Of a stretch of 64,000 nt of DNA, positions 23,377 to 32,297 are shown one piece after another (the first letter of the stretch is position 1; each line of letters begins with the position of its first letter). The stretch is from Planctomycetota bacterium (GTDB taxonomy: Bacteria; Planctomycetota; UBA1135; GCA-002686595). Location: NCBI GenBank assembly GCA_020853575.1, contig JADYYP010000020.1, positions 124,001 through 188,000 of the forward strand, in the 5' to 3' direction. The notes under the pieces were generated by a model, which saw only the letters and a program-made list of their open reading frames with translations, did no database searches and was not told the origin of the DNA. The position numbers and the translations under genes were made by a program.

Positions 23377-24986
23377 GACACCGCCGCCGAGGGAAACACG
23401 ACGCACATGCGCGTGCCGGAGCCGGGCGTGCTCTCGACCTGGATCGCTCCGCGGTGGCCGCGCACGATGCCGAGCACCGCCGACAAGCCCAACCCGCGCC
23501 CGTCGAATTTCGTGCTGTAGAACGGATCGAAGATGCGCGCGAGCACCGCGGGCTCGATGCCGCAGCCATCGTCGGCGATCTCCACGTGCACGTACTCGCC
23601 CTCGGGCAGATCGGGAGCCAACACCGCGCGCGCGAAGAAACCCGGATCGCGGCGGGCGGTGCCGGTGACCACGCGCACGTTGCCGCCGGACTCGCCCAAG
23701 GCCTCGCAGGCATTAAGCACCAGGTTGACGATCACTTGGTTGAGCTGCAGCGGGTCCCCGAGCACGCTCGGCAGCTCGCGGGCCAGCTCTTCGTGGAGGT
23801 GGATGCGCGTCGAGAGTTGTGGCTGCAACCAGCGCAGCGCCGTGTGGACCATGTCCGACAAGTGCACGCGGCGCACCGCGCCCTGATCGGTGCCGGCGAA
23901 GCTCAGCATCTTGCGGCACAGCTCGGTCGCGCGCGCGCTGGCCTCGATCACGCGCTCCATCTGCCGCCGCAGAGGCGCGGCTTCGAGCGCGTCGCCGCGC
24001 GCCAGCTCGGCATTGCCGACGATGCTGGTCAGCAAGTTGTTGAAGTCGTGCGCGATCCCCCCGGCGAGCACGCCCAGGCTCTCCAGACGCCGCACTTCCT
24101 GCATGCGCCGCTCGATGGTGCGCCGTTCCTCCTCGGCCGCGACGTAGCGCGTGATGTCCTCGAACAGGAACAGGCGCCCCACGTAGCCGCCGTCGGCATC
24201 GAACAGGCGCTTGGACACGCGGTGCAGGCGCCGACCGTCGCGCAAGGAGAACTCGTATTCGTTGACGCCGAGCGCCCCGGGTTCGCGCAAGGCGCGCGAC
24301 ACCGCGGCGAAGCCCTCCGCGTCGACCACGTTCGGCAGCAGCCGCGCGATCACGGCCCGGTTGTCGATGTCGCCCGAGCGCAGTGCCGGCTCGAGGTCCT
24401 CGATCTTCCAGATGCGGCACATCAGCGCGTTGAGCGCGAGCACGCGTTCGTCACGCTCGTCGATCACGTAGAAACCCGCCGGCAAGTTCTCGAGCACGGC
24501 GTGCACCACCGCACGGTTGCGGCGCAGCTCCTCGATGCGGCCGCGCTCGGCGTTGATCTCGCGGAACGTCACCACGACGGCGCTCGCCATGGAAGAAGCG
24601 GGCTCGAACACCGGCAATGCGTCGATCGAGATCCAAGCCAGCGAACCATCGGGGCGGTACACCCCCATCACCACCTGTTCCTGCGCTTCGCCGCTGCGCA
24701 GCGCGAGTGCCGCCGGGTGCTCCTCACCCGGGAACGCCGAGCCGTCCGAGCGCACGGCGCGCCAGCGCGGATCGAGCGGCGAACGTCCGGCGAGCTGCTC
24801 GAAGCCCAGCCCGAGGATGCGCTCGGCTGCCGGATTGCAGAACTCGATCGCGCCCTGGCCGTCGTGGACCACCAGGCCCTCGTTCATGCACGAGAGGACC
24901 GCTCTGAGCCGCTCACCGTGATCGCGCAGCGAGGCCACGGTGGCGCTCAAGGCGTCGGAGACCTCCGTACGATGCACGCGCTCCAT
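23373..24986 (-). CDS. PAS-domain sensor histidine kinase (NtrB-like H-box)
   Basis: A 537-residue cytoplasmic kinase without transmembrane helices. Two PAS domains are visible: about residues 25-145 (NEGLVVHDGQGAIEFCNPAAERILG) and 160-285 (LPAGFYVIDERDERVLALN). A linker helix leads to the phospho-acceptor His-313 in LAGGIAHDFNNLL. The N-box is QLNQVIVNLVLNACEAL, and DDGCGIEP, FDPFYSTK and GLGLSAVLGIV form the ATP site. No receiver domain is attached and no response regulator gene is nearby, so its partner is elsewhere. Its stop overlaps the start of the Mo-fold protein gene, suggesting a joint role. Confidence 0.92.
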   Translation of the reverse strand: MERVHRTEVSDALSATVASLRDHGERLRAVLSCMNEGLVVHDGQGAIEFCNPAAERILGLGFEQLAGRSPLDPRWRAVRSDGSAFPGEEHPAALALRSGEAQEQVVMGVYRPDGSLAWISIDALPVFEPASSMASAVVVTFREINAERGRIEELRRNRAVVHAVLENLPAGFYVIDERDERVLALNALMCRIWKIEDLEPALRSGDIDNRAVIARLLPNVVDAEGFAAVSRALREPGALGVNEYEFSLRDGRRLHRVSKRLFDADGGYVGRLFLFEDITRYVAAEEERRTIERRMQEVRRLESLGVLAGGIAHDFNNLLTSIVGNAELARGDALEAAPLRRQMERVIEASARATELCRKMLSFAGTDQGAVRRVHLSDMVHTALRWLQPQLSTRIHLHEELARELPSVLGDPLQLNQVIVNLVLNACEALGESGGNVRVVTGTARRDPGFFARAVLAPDLPEGEYVHVEIADDGCGIEPAVLARIFDPFYSTKFDGRGLGLSAVLGIVRGHRGAIQVESTPGSGTRMCVVFPSAAVS

Positions 24987-25039
24987 CGACCCTGAATCCT
25001 AACCTCGCGCACGGACGCGAAGCACGCCGACGGTCTCGC

Positions 25040-26725
25040 TCACACCTTGTCGCGCACGACGTCGTAGCGGCGCAACACCTCGCCGCCGAGCCAGATGAGC
25101 ACGCCGATCTCGAACGCCAGGATCGGCAGGCCCAGACCAACCCCGAGCAGCGCGGCCAAAGTCAGCTCGAGGTCGAACGCGAAGCTCGCGAGCAGGAACG
25201 GCGTGCACGCGAACCCGAACACCAGACACAGGACCAGTCCGCGCGCCAAGAACACCACCAGACCGCGCCCGGCGTTCTGCAGCGCACCGTCGTGGCCCGC
25301 GCCGACGCGCACCGGCGCGAACAGGAAGGTCGCATTGTCGATCGCGGTCCAGGCCAGCACGACGAACGGCACCAGTCCGGCGATCACCAGCAAGCGCGCG
25401 TCGAAGTCTCGACGGTAGAGCGAGACACCGCTCACGCCGAGCCAGATCATGGCCGTCACGAGCAGCGTCTCGGGCAGCAGGGTCGCGAGGAACAACTTCC
25501 ACGGCGCCAGCGGCCAACTGCGCAGCGTCGGCATCAGATCCAGGTCCTCGCGGAAGTCGAAACGCAACCCCAGACACAAGTACACCGTTCCAGCGGCGGC
25601 GACGATCGCGGCTGGCGCCAACGCGCCCGGCTGACCACTGCGCGTGGCGGTCACTGCGAAGACGGAAATGCCACCGACGATCAATGCACCGATCAAGAAG
25701 CTGGACTTGGCCTTGCGCACGATGCTGACCGCCTTACGCCAGGCTGCGGCTCCGAACGGACCGCGCCCGGCGAGCCAGGGCGTGCGCCATGAGCGCGTGC
25801 GAGCGCTGGCCGGTCCGCCGGCGGCGGCCAGTCCGCGGCGCGCGCGCGCCAGGCGTCGCGCTACGTCGGCCGATGTCTCCAGGGAGAGCTCCCGGAAGTC
25901 GACGCCGATGCGCGGCACGAAGAACCACGCACCACCGAGCAGCGCCAGGCACACGCTCATCCACGGCCAAAAGGTCGCGTGGTCCTCGGCGGTGATCGTG
26001 CGCGCCCAGGGCGCGACCGGTAGCACCGCCCAATTGGCGAAGGCGTGCCCGCGGATGCGCGCCACCAATCCCGGCGCGTGCTCGCCCGGGGTGAGCTCCT
26101 CGATCTCGTCCGGCGAAGCGTTGATCACCACGAACACCAGCGCCACCGCGAGCACGACGCCGGCCTTGCGCAACGGCAGCTTCGCCAATCGGCCAGCCCA
26201 GCGATTCTCGGCGCTGCCAGCGATCAGCGACAGTGCCTGCGCCAGCACTTGAAACGTCAACAGCGCCACGAAAGCACCGGCGAAGGCGAAGGATGGGCGC
26301 GGAGCCTGACGCGCGACCATCCAGCCGAAGAAGGCCGAGCCGAACGCGGCGCGCGCCATGCTCGACAGCAAGCGATAGCGGATCAACTGCGGGCGCGAGA
26401 GCGGAGCGCTGAACAGGCTCTCGATCTCGTTCTGCTGCAGGTACAGGCCGCGGAACGAGAGTGCGTTGGCGATCGTCAGCACCGTCAACGACAACAGTCC
26501 GACCGAGACCATGAACTGGAAATCGGCGGCGTCACCCCAGACCGAGCCGCGGCGTCCCAACCGCGCTTGCATGGCGATGCTCCCAAACCACAGCCCGAAC
26601 ACCGCCAGTCCGAGCAACGCCAGGAAGGCCCCCTTGGGCGTGCGCAGCTTGCGCGCCTGACGCCGCCAGAAGCCCACGAACTTGCGGCGCGCGAGCAGGC
26701 GCAACGCCGGATGCCCAGCGTTCAA
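25040..26725 (-). CDS. ABC exporter membrane subunit
   Basis: A 561-residue protein with about twelve hydrophobic segments, a basic N-terminus (RRKFVGFWRRQARKLRTPKG) and a large soluble loop around residues 240-320. It resembles the large putative ABC-export permeases paired with CcmA/YhaQ-type ATPases. No substrate can be inferred. Its start is a TTG at 26725 overlapping the stop of the ATPase gene (TTGA), which supports both the unusual start codon and a coupled ATPase-permease unit. Confidence 0.8.
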   Translation of the reverse strand: MNAGHPALRLLARRKFVGFWRRQARKLRTPKGAFLALLGLAVFGLWFGSIAMQARLGRRGSVWGDAADFQFMVSVGLLSLTVLTIANALSFRGLYLQQNEIESLFSAPLSRPQLIRYRLLSSMARAAFGSAFFGWMVARQAPRPSFAFAGAFVALLTFQVLAQALSLIAGSAENRWAGRLAKLPLRKAGVVLAVALVFVVINASPDEIEELTPGEHAPGLVARIRGHAFANWAVLPVAPWARTITAEDHATFWPWMSVCLALLGGAWFFVPRIGVDFRELSLETSADVARRLARARRGLAAAGGPASARTRSWRTPWLAGRGPFGAAAWRKAVSIVRKAKSSFLIGALIVGGISVFAVTATRSGQPGALAPAAIVAAAGTVYLCLGLRFDFREDLDLMPTLRSWPLAPWKLFLATLLPETLLVTAMIWLGVSGVSLYRRDFDARLLVIAGLVPFVVLAWTAIDNATFLFAPVRVGAGHDGALQNAGRGLVVFLARGLVLCLVFGFACTPFLLASFAFDLELTLAALLGVGLGLPILAFEIGVLIWLGGEVLRRYDVVRDKV

Positions 26726-27495
26726 GACGCGCCGCCTCCGCCGCCCAGGGGTTGCACGGCGCTGCCCGTGGCGGCGAAGAAGATCTCCTCGAGCGAGCCG
26801 CGCTCGTGCTCGGGGAAGCGCGTGCGTGCCTCGGCCAACGTGCCGTCGAACACCTTGCGCCCTCGATCGAGGATCAAAAGCCGCGTGGCCAGTTCCTCGA
26901 TCAACACCAAGAGGTGCGACGAGAGGATCACCGCCGCGCCCGAGCGCGCCAAGCTCTCGATCTCTTGCTTGGCCGAGCGGATGCCGCGCGGGTCGAGCCC
27001 CGACAGCGGTTCGTCCATCAGCACCAACTGCGGCTCGACCAACCAGGCACAGCAGAAGGCCAACTTCTGGCGCATGCCACGCGAGAGCTCGCCTCCGAAT
27101 GCGTCGCGCTTCTCGACCAGCTCGAAGCGCTCGAGCAGCGCATCGGCGCGCTCGCGCCAGTGCACCGCGCCGTACAGGGCGGCGGTGAACTCCAGGTGCT
27201 CGAAGACCGTCAGCGAGTCGAAGGGCTGCGGATCGTCGGGGATCCAGCGCAGGGCGCGCTTGGCGCGTTCCTCGTTCGTCGACAGGTCGCAGCCGGCCAC
27301 GCGGATGGTGCCCTCCTTGACCGGCAGCACACCGGCGACCGTGCGCAAGGTCGTGGTCTTGCCGGCACCGTTGGGGCCGACCAATCCCAGGATCTCGCCC
27401 GCGCGCAGCTCGAAGCTCAAGTCCTCGACGGCGCGGTGACTCTCATAGGTGCGACCGAAGCGATCGACGACCAAGACGGGCTCGGGGGATTCCAC
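26722..27495 (-). CDS. ABC transporter ATP-binding subunit
   Basis: A 257-residue nucleotide-binding protein. Walker A GPNGAGKT is at residues 40-47, signature LSRGMRQKLA and Walker B LVLMDEPLSGLDP follow, and the H-loop is ILSSHLL. The branch with SRGMRQK belongs to exporters with separate permeases. It powers the large permease encoded directly downstream. The GTG at 27495 gives a normal N-terminus. No Shine-Dalgarno sequence precedes it. Confidence 0.93.
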   Translation of the reverse strand: MESPEPVLVVDRFGRTYESHRAVEDLSFELRAGEILGLVGPNGAGKTTTLRTVAGVLPVKEGTIRVAGCDLSTNEERAKRALRWIPDDPQPFDSLTVFEHLEFTAALYGAVHWRERADALLERFELVEKRDAFGGELSRGMRQKLAFCCAWLVEPQLVLMDEPLSGLDPRGIRSAKQEIESLARSGAAVILSSHLLVLIEELATRLLILDRGRKVFDGTLAEARTRFPEHERGSLEEIFFAATGSAVQPLGGGGGAS

Positions 27496-27532
27496 GGCGC
27501 GCGAGCCTACGACCGGCGCGCCCAAAAGGGAA

Positions 27533-27564
27533 CGAGCCCCAAGCCAGCGACTGGCCGGGGCTCG
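27533..27564 (-). terminator. Strong intrinsic terminator of the PilX-like gene
   Basis: CGAGCCCC (27533-27540) pairs with GGGGCTCG (27557-27564), and inside it GCCAG (27543-27547) pairs with CTGGC (27551-27555) around a CGA loop. On the minus strand the hairpin is followed by TTCCCTTTTGGG. It lies 22 bases after the stop at 27587 and separates the pilus operon from the ABC exporter genes. Confidence 0.85.
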
Positions 27565-27586
27565 CGCCATGCGCGCGCGGCGCGCG

Positions 27587-29413
27587 TCACCAGGCGCACA
27601 CGTCGTGCGCGGTGACCGCCATCGGCGTGAACGGCGGCAGATTGCCGACGTTGTTGAAGCGCGAGTCGTAGTTCCAGATGCGGTTGGGCGCCTGGTAGTA
27701 CTTGCCGCCGATCACCCAGTTGCCGGTGGCGTATTGCGATCGCCAGGCGTTGACGAAAGAGCCCGTGATCGTGCAGTTGACACCGACCCACTTCTCGTGG
27801 AAGCGCGGCAGGTTCTCCAGCCCGCCGCTGTACTGTCCGTCGACCTGGGTCTCGGTGTTGCCGGTGATCAGCGCGACGTTGTAGGTCGTGGCCGTGGCGC
27901 TGGGCAACGCGGAGCTCGAGGTCTTGCTGTCGTTCCAGGCGTTCGAGAGCAGATTGACCGCATCGGCGATCACCGCCGCGCCCTTCTTGGCCACGGTGTT
28001 GAAGTTGCCCTTGATGTAGACCGAGTTCTCGCTGACCACGGTCAGCTTGTTGGGCAGGGTCGAGCCGTTGACCAAGCGCACGCCCTTGGCCGCCGTGCCG
28101 GTGCCGGCGCCGTAGCTCGCCGCGTAGATCAGGCCGTTCGCCGGCCAGGCTCCGATCGCGGCCAGTTGCGCGAGGTCGATCTGCGTCAGAGCGACGTTGC
28201 CCGCGCCACCGTTGGCTTGGCGCGCGTCGTACATCGTCCTGCTGGAGAGCGCGCTCGAGATCGAGGTCGTGATGTCCGTGCCCGCGTTGTTGTAGGCCTT
28301 GATCGAGCCGTCGGCGTAGGTGATCACCGACAGGTCGGCATTCTGGTGGTAGAAGCCCTTGTCGTACGTGCCATTGCCGGCGCCCACGAATTGGTAGCGG
28401 TTGAGCGCGGCGTTAAAGGCGTACGCACCGCCACTCGAGGCCTCGAACATCTTGATCGAGCCGATGTGCGGGACCGCAGCCTGGGTCAAGCCATGCGCTC
28501 CGGTCTGCACGGTGTGCCCGGTTCCGCTCGCGTACCCGCTGGGCTCCTGCCACATCTTCCAAGCGCCGGTGACGAAGTCCCACCACTCGCCCGAGTCGTC
28601 GCAGTCGCCGTCGCCATTGGTGTCGACGCGCTCGACGAAGTCGCTGTCGTAGCCCGTGCCCGGGTCGCGCCCCAGCGCACTGGTCATCTGCGACTGGCTG
28701 TTCATCGTGACGTAGCTCGAGGGCTCGGCCGTGTCGAAGGGGTTGACCACCCACTTGCGCACGTTGACCGTGCCTTGGGAGATCGACAGGTCGTCCTTGC
28801 GGTTGCGGTAGATGCTGCCGATCGCGTGCACGTAGTTGGTGTTCATGCGCAGCGTGCCGCCGCAATTGAGGTACATGTCGCCATTGGTGTGCACGCGGCC
28901 ACCCAGCGTCATGTCCGGTCCCGGATTGATCTCGAGGTCGTCGGTGTAGAACACCGCGAACTGGAAGATCGGCGTCGCTTCCGAGTTGATCAGGCGATGC
29001 GAGGTGTGACTGAAGCCGTCGAGCGACGCGGTGGCCGCGATCTCGTAGCCGGTGACGATGGTCTGGATGCCGGCCGCGTCGGTCTGGATCGTGGCGAAGC
29101 CGGTGGCGGCCGCGGTGTAGGTCACGTCGACTCCGTCGCTGTCGAGCCCCGGCACGTTGACCGAGCCGATCGTGGGCACGGGCTCCCAGTTGGCGATGGC
29201 ATTGGTCAGATCTGTCTTGGCCTGCTCGACCGCGGCGTCGGCCAAGTACTTGGCGCGCGTCGAGCGCACATTGGTCAAGGCCTGGCGGCTGCTCGACAGC
29301 GCCATGTTCATCGCCACCGTCACCGTGGTTGCCGCCGCGAGCACGCCGAAGCAGGCGTACATCATCGCCATGCCGGCGTGCGCGGTCCGCGCTCGCTTGC
29401 GTTGGTGCTTCAT
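27587..29413 (-). CDS. Large PilX-like pilus-assembly protein
   Basis: A 608-residue protein with a basic N-terminus, one hydrophobic segment at about residues 15-36 (GMAMMYACFGVLAAATTVTV) and the following helix SSSRQALTNVRSTRAKYLADAAVEQA typical of PilX-type minor pilins, which have a degenerate prepilin signal. The long C-terminal part is beta-rich and low in charge. It includes a calcium-loop-like DTNGDGDCDDSGEW. It is several times longer than ordinary PilX, so it carries an extra exported domain, perhaps for adhesion. It is the third gene after PilV- and PilW-like proteins, with its own strong ribosome binding site. Confidence 0.75.
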   Translation of the reverse strand: MKHQRKRARTAHAGMAMMYACFGVLAAATTVTVAMNMALSSSRQALTNVRSTRAKYLADAAVEQAKTDLTNAIANWEPVPTIGSVNVPGLDSDGVDVTYTAAATGFATIQTDAAGIQTIVTGYEIAATASLDGFSHTSHRLINSEATPIFQFAVFYTDDLEINPGPDMTLGGRVHTNGDMYLNCGGTLRMNTNYVHAIGSIYRNRKDDLSISQGTVNVRKWVVNPFDTAEPSSYVTMNSQSQMTSALGRDPGTGYDSDFVERVDTNGDGDCDDSGEWWDFVTGAWKMWQEPSGYASGTGHTVQTGAHGLTQAAVPHIGSIKMFEASSGGAYAFNAALNRYQFVGAGNGTYDKGFYHQNADLSVITYADGSIKAYNNAGTDITTSISSALSSRTMYDARQANGGAGNVALTQIDLAQLAAIGAWPANGLIYAASYGAGTGTAAKGVRLVNGSTLPNKLTVVSENSVYIKGNFNTVAKKGAAVIADAVNLLSNAWNDSKTSSSALPSATATTYNVALITGNTETQVDGQYSGGLENLPRFHEKWVGVNCTITGSFVNAWRSQYATGNWVIGGKYYQAPNRIWNYDSRFNNVGNLPPFTPMAVTAHDVCAW

Positions 29414-29420
29414 GATCAGT

Positions 29421-29428
29421 CCTCCTCC
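29421..29428 (-). promoter_or_regulatory. Strong Shine-Dalgarno site for the PilX-like gene
   Basis: On the minus strand GGAGGAGG lies seven bases before the ATG at 29413. It is the best ribosome binding site in the window and suggests higher translation of this product than of its coupled neighbours. Confidence 0.85.
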
Positions 29429-29437
29429 ACTCGTCCT

Positions 29438-30154
29438 TCAACCATTGCGCAGCCGCACGATCGCGCGCGACGTGTAGCGCAGCGTGCGTCCGGCCTCGTC
29501 ACGGCCGCGCACGGTCAATTCGACTTGGATGGCGTTGGGAGGCGCCAGCGATCCGGACGCGGTCGAGTCCAGGCACACGAAGGACTCGACGCCGACGGCC
29601 AGCGTCTCGGGTTGATCGGCGTCGCGCCGGTACTGCAGTTCGTTGGCGTCGTCGGCGACGGCCACGACCACGAAACTGTGCTCCACCGGATCCCAGGCCA
29701 ACGCGCCGTTGGCGTCTGTGTCGGGCACGCCGTGGCCCGCTTGACCAGGCGCATCCGCGTCGATGGGCTGCAGGAACACGATCTCACGGTTGGCCGTGGC
29801 CGGGACGAAGATCATCCCGTTCTGGTGGATCGGGAAGATCACCGGCGCGGCGTGCTGGTGCAGGTCGAACAGCTGATTGGGCTGGCCGTCCTCGAAGATG
29901 TACGGGTAGCTCTTGCCAGCGACCGTGGCGAAGCCCGAGCGCTGCAGCATGCCGACCACGCGCACCATGGCGCGCTCGGCTTCCTCTTGGAGGCGCGTCG
30001 AGGCCGAAGACTGGCTCGACACGCGCTGCAGTCCGGCGATGGCCGTCACGGTCAAGCGCGCGGTCAGCAAGAGCACCGCGGTCGAGATCGTGAGCTCGAG
30101 CGCCGACAGTCCGCGGCGCGCACTTCGTTTGGCAACTCGGGTCACGAACTTCAT
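29438..30154 (-). CDS. PilW-like minor pseudopilin
   Basis: A 238-residue prepilin-like protein. Leader MKFVTRVAKRSARRG ends with Gly-15, then LSALELTISTAVLLLTARL with Glu at +5, so prepilin peptidase processing is likely although the first mature residue is Leu. The remaining domain is beta-rich (YPYIFEDGQPNQLFDLHQH, MIFVPATANREIVFLQPID) and ends RYTSRAIVRLRNG. It sits between PilV-like and PilX-like genes in the order usual for type IV pilus minor pilins. Its ATG overlaps the stop of the PilV-like gene (ATGA). Confidence 0.8.
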   Translation of the reverse strand: MKFVTRVAKRSARRGLSALELTISTAVLLLTARLTVTAIAGLQRVSSQSSASTRLQEEAERAMVRVVGMLQRSGFATVAGKSYPYIFEDGQPNQLFDLHQHAAPVIFPIHQNGMIFVPATANREIVFLQPIDADAPGQAGHGVPDTDANGALAWDPVEHSFVVVAVADDANELQYRRDADQPETLAVGVESFVCLDSTASGSLAPPNAIQVELTVRGRDEAGRTLRYTSRAIVRLRNG

Positions 30155-30576
30155 CGCGCTTTCATCGAGGCCAGGCGCATCTGCGCCGGGCGGCCCGCCC
30201 AATCGGTGTAGGTCAGCGTCAAGACGATCTCGAGCACGTCGGGCACCGGCCCGGCCACGTGGTTGGGATAATCGGGGACGATGCGCTCGTCGCGCAGGCG
30301 GCGCTCGTCGAAGCTCGCGATGGCGTTGCCCTCGGGATAGCGATTGGCCATCGGGATCGAGTCGATCTGCGTGGCGAGCACTTCCTCCATCGCGGCTGCG
30401 AGCTCGCCGATCGCGGCGTTGTTCTCGCGCGCGGTGCGCACCAGGCCGAGCGAGACCACCTGACTGGAGACGGCCGCCATCATCGTGACGAACAGCACGC
30501 CTGTCGCGAACATCACCTCGAGCAGCGTGAAGCCCGCTGTGCGGCTTGCCCGTCGCACGCCAAGGCGCCGTTTCAT
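30151..30576 (-). CDS. PilV-like minor pseudopilin
   Basis: A 141-residue protein with a textbook type III signal: MKRRLGVRRASRTAG then FTLLEVMFATGVLFVTMMAA, Gly-15 at -1 and Glu at +5. The C-terminal region is short (EVLATQIDSIPMANRYPEG, LTYTDWAGRPAQM). Minor pilins of this kind prime pilus or pseudopilus assembly at the inner membrane. It is the first gene of the three-gene minor-pilin unit. The open frame continues upstream, but the ATG at 30576 gives the proper leader. Confidence 0.88.
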   Translation of the reverse strand: MKRRLGVRRASRTAGFTLLEVMFATGVLFVTMMAAVSSQVVSLGLVRTARENNAAIGELAAAMEEVLATQIDSIPMANRYPEGNAIASFDERRLRDERIVPDYPNHVAGPVPDVLEIVLTLTYTDWAGRPAQMRLASMKAR

Positions 30577-30593
30577 CGCTTGCCTGCCCCTCG

Positions 30594-30610
30594 CTGCACG
30601 CGGCGTGCAG
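30594..30610. promoter_or_regulatory. 17-base palindrome in the pilus operon leader
   Basis: CTGCACG (30594-30600) and CGTGCAG (30604-30610) surround CGG; the pairing extends to CTGCACGC/GCGTGCAG. It lies 17 bases upstream of the PilV-like ATG. It could be an operator for a dimeric regulator or, in RNA, a hairpin close to the start codon. Confidence 0.5.
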
Positions 30611-30829
30611 CCCCCCTCGGGTCCTGGTCCGCTCGCCGGCCACCTCCCCATGGTGGCCGCCCCATCACGCTCGGACGCGCACGGCTATCGACCGCGGAGC
30701 GAACGCGGCTTGTGGGGTTTTCTCGCACCCGCGCCGCCCAGGGCACGCGGCACAGAAGCAACTTCCTAGTGGACCGACGGCGCTGGTCTGGCGCCCGTGG
30801 CCGACGCTGCAGAGCTGGATCCAGGATCC

Positions 30830-32296
30830 TCAGCCGTGCAATCGGCGCACGTGCTCCGCGAACGCGCGGCGCAAGTCCGCGTAGCGCGCAGTTCCTTCCG
30901 AGCTGGGCTCGATCGCAGCGCCCTCGAGCTTCACCCACGGTGCCGCGAAGTCGTGCAACGCCAGACGCGCGCCGCGGACGCGTGCCACGGTCCACGCCGC
31001 CTGCAAGGCCGCGCCCAGCGCACCGGACTCCGTCTCGGCCAGCACGCTCACGCGCGCCGCGAGCGCCTCGGCCAGGATCGAGCGCCACAACACGTTGCGC
31101 GCGCCGCCGCCGACCAAGCGCACGTCGTCGACAGCGAGCCCGAGCTCGCGCATGCGGTTCACTCCGCCGGCGAGATTGAGCGCCACGCCCTCGAGCGCCG
31201 CGCGAAACACGTGACCGGCGCGCAGCGTTCCGGGCCGCAGCCCGAGCAGCGTGCCACTCGCTTGCGGCAAGTTGGGCACGCGCTCGCCCATCAAGAACGG
31301 CACGAACGTCACGCCCTGCGCACCGCGCTCGACCTCGCGCGCAGCCCGCGTCAAGTCGTCCAGCGTGCCGCCGAACGCGGCGCGCACTTCCTCGAGCACT
31401 CCGGTCGCGTTCATCAGACACACCAACGGCAGCCAGCCGCCGCTGGAATCGCAGAACGGAGCGATCGAGCCGCTGGGATCGTCGATCGGGCGCGGCGCGT
31501 GCGCGAACACGGTGGCCGACGTGCCCAGGCTGACCACCGCGAGCCCTTCGCGCGTCGCTCCGCTGCCGATGGCGCTCATCATGTTGTCGCCGCCCCCGGT
31601 CGCGACCAGAGCGCCGACGCACTCGCGAGGCAAGCCGATCCAGCGTGCGCCATCGGCGGTCAACTCGCCCGCCACGCTCCCGCTCTCGATCAAGGGCGGC
31701 AGCAGGCTCGGCATGCGCGCATCGATCGCGGCCAGGGCGCGCGCGGAGAAGCGCCGCTCGCGAGTCTCGAACCAGCCCGTGCCCGAGGCGTCGCCCGGCT
31801 CCATGGTCGCCAGGCCGGTCAGCTTGTAATTCACCCAATCGTGCGGGAGGAGCACGAGCTCGACCCGCGCCCAATGCAGCGGCTCGTGGCGCTTGAGCCA
31901 CACCAGCTTGGAGGCCGTGAAACCCGCGGGAATCTCGCGACCGAGCGCGTTGGAGAGCTCGCGCGCCTCGAGCGCGGTCGACGTGTCGCACCACAGCTTC
32001 GCGGGTCGGATCACCTCACCGGCGGCGTCCAGCACGACACAGCCGTGCTGCTGGCCGGAAACCGCCAGCCCGGCGACCTGCCGCAGATCGCAGCGCTCGC
32101 CCAACGCCGCCGTCGTCTCGCGCAGCGCGCGCCACCACGTATCGGGGTGCTGCTCGGCATGGCCCGGCGCGAGCCCCTCGATCAACCCATACGAGCTCGA
32201 GGCGCGCGCGACGATGGCCCCGGCGTGCGTGTCGATCACCAGTGCCTTGGTGCCCTGCGTGCCGACGTCGAAGCCCAAGTACAGGCCGCGCTGCAT
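30830..32296 (-). CDS. xylB: Xylulokinase
   Basis: A 488-residue FGGY-family sugar kinase that phosphorylates D-xylulose to enter the pentose phosphate pathway. LGFDVGTQGTKALVID at residues 7-22 is the phosphate-binding start. SGQQHGCVVLD and the acidic catalytic motif GGGDNMMSAIG (Asp-237) match XylB. The C-terminal ATP site is VRLVGGGARNVLWRSILAE. Length is normal. The start codon is one base after the xylA stop on the same strand, so the two are expressed together for xylose use. Confidence 0.93.
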   Translation of the reverse strand: MQRGLYLGFDVGTQGTKALVIDTHAGAIVARASSSYGLIEGLAPGHAEQHPDTWWRALRETTAALGERCDLRQVAGLAVSGQQHGCVVLDAAGEVIRPAKLWCDTSTALEARELSNALGREIPAGFTASKLVWLKRHEPLHWARVELVLLPHDWVNYKLTGLATMEPGDASGTGWFETRERRFSARALAAIDARMPSLLPPLIESGSVAGELTADGARWIGLPRECVGALVATGGGDNMMSAIGSGATREGLAVVSLGTSATVFAHAPRPIDDPSGSIAPFCDSSGGWLPLVCLMNATGVLEEVRAAFGGTLDDLTRAAREVERGAQGVTFVPFLMGERVPNLPQASGTLLGLRPGTLRAGHVFRAALEGVALNLAGGVNRMRELGLAVDDVRLVGGGARNVLWRSILAEALAARVSVLAETESGALGAALQAAWTVARVRGARLALHDFAAPWVKLEGAAIEPSSEGTARYADLRRAFAEHVRRLHG

Positions 32297-32297
32297 G

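Noticed and set aside
27449..30211. 920-codon plus-strand open frame
   Set aside because: It is antisense to the PilX/PilW/PilV-like genes and the ABC ATPase, with Arg/Val/His/Asp-rich sequence and no family motif. It arises from high GC content at third positions.
30770..30829. GGATCC direct repeats after xylB
   Set aside because: Two copies of a 6-base restriction-like word within 15 bases. No stem or T-run that would support a terminator.
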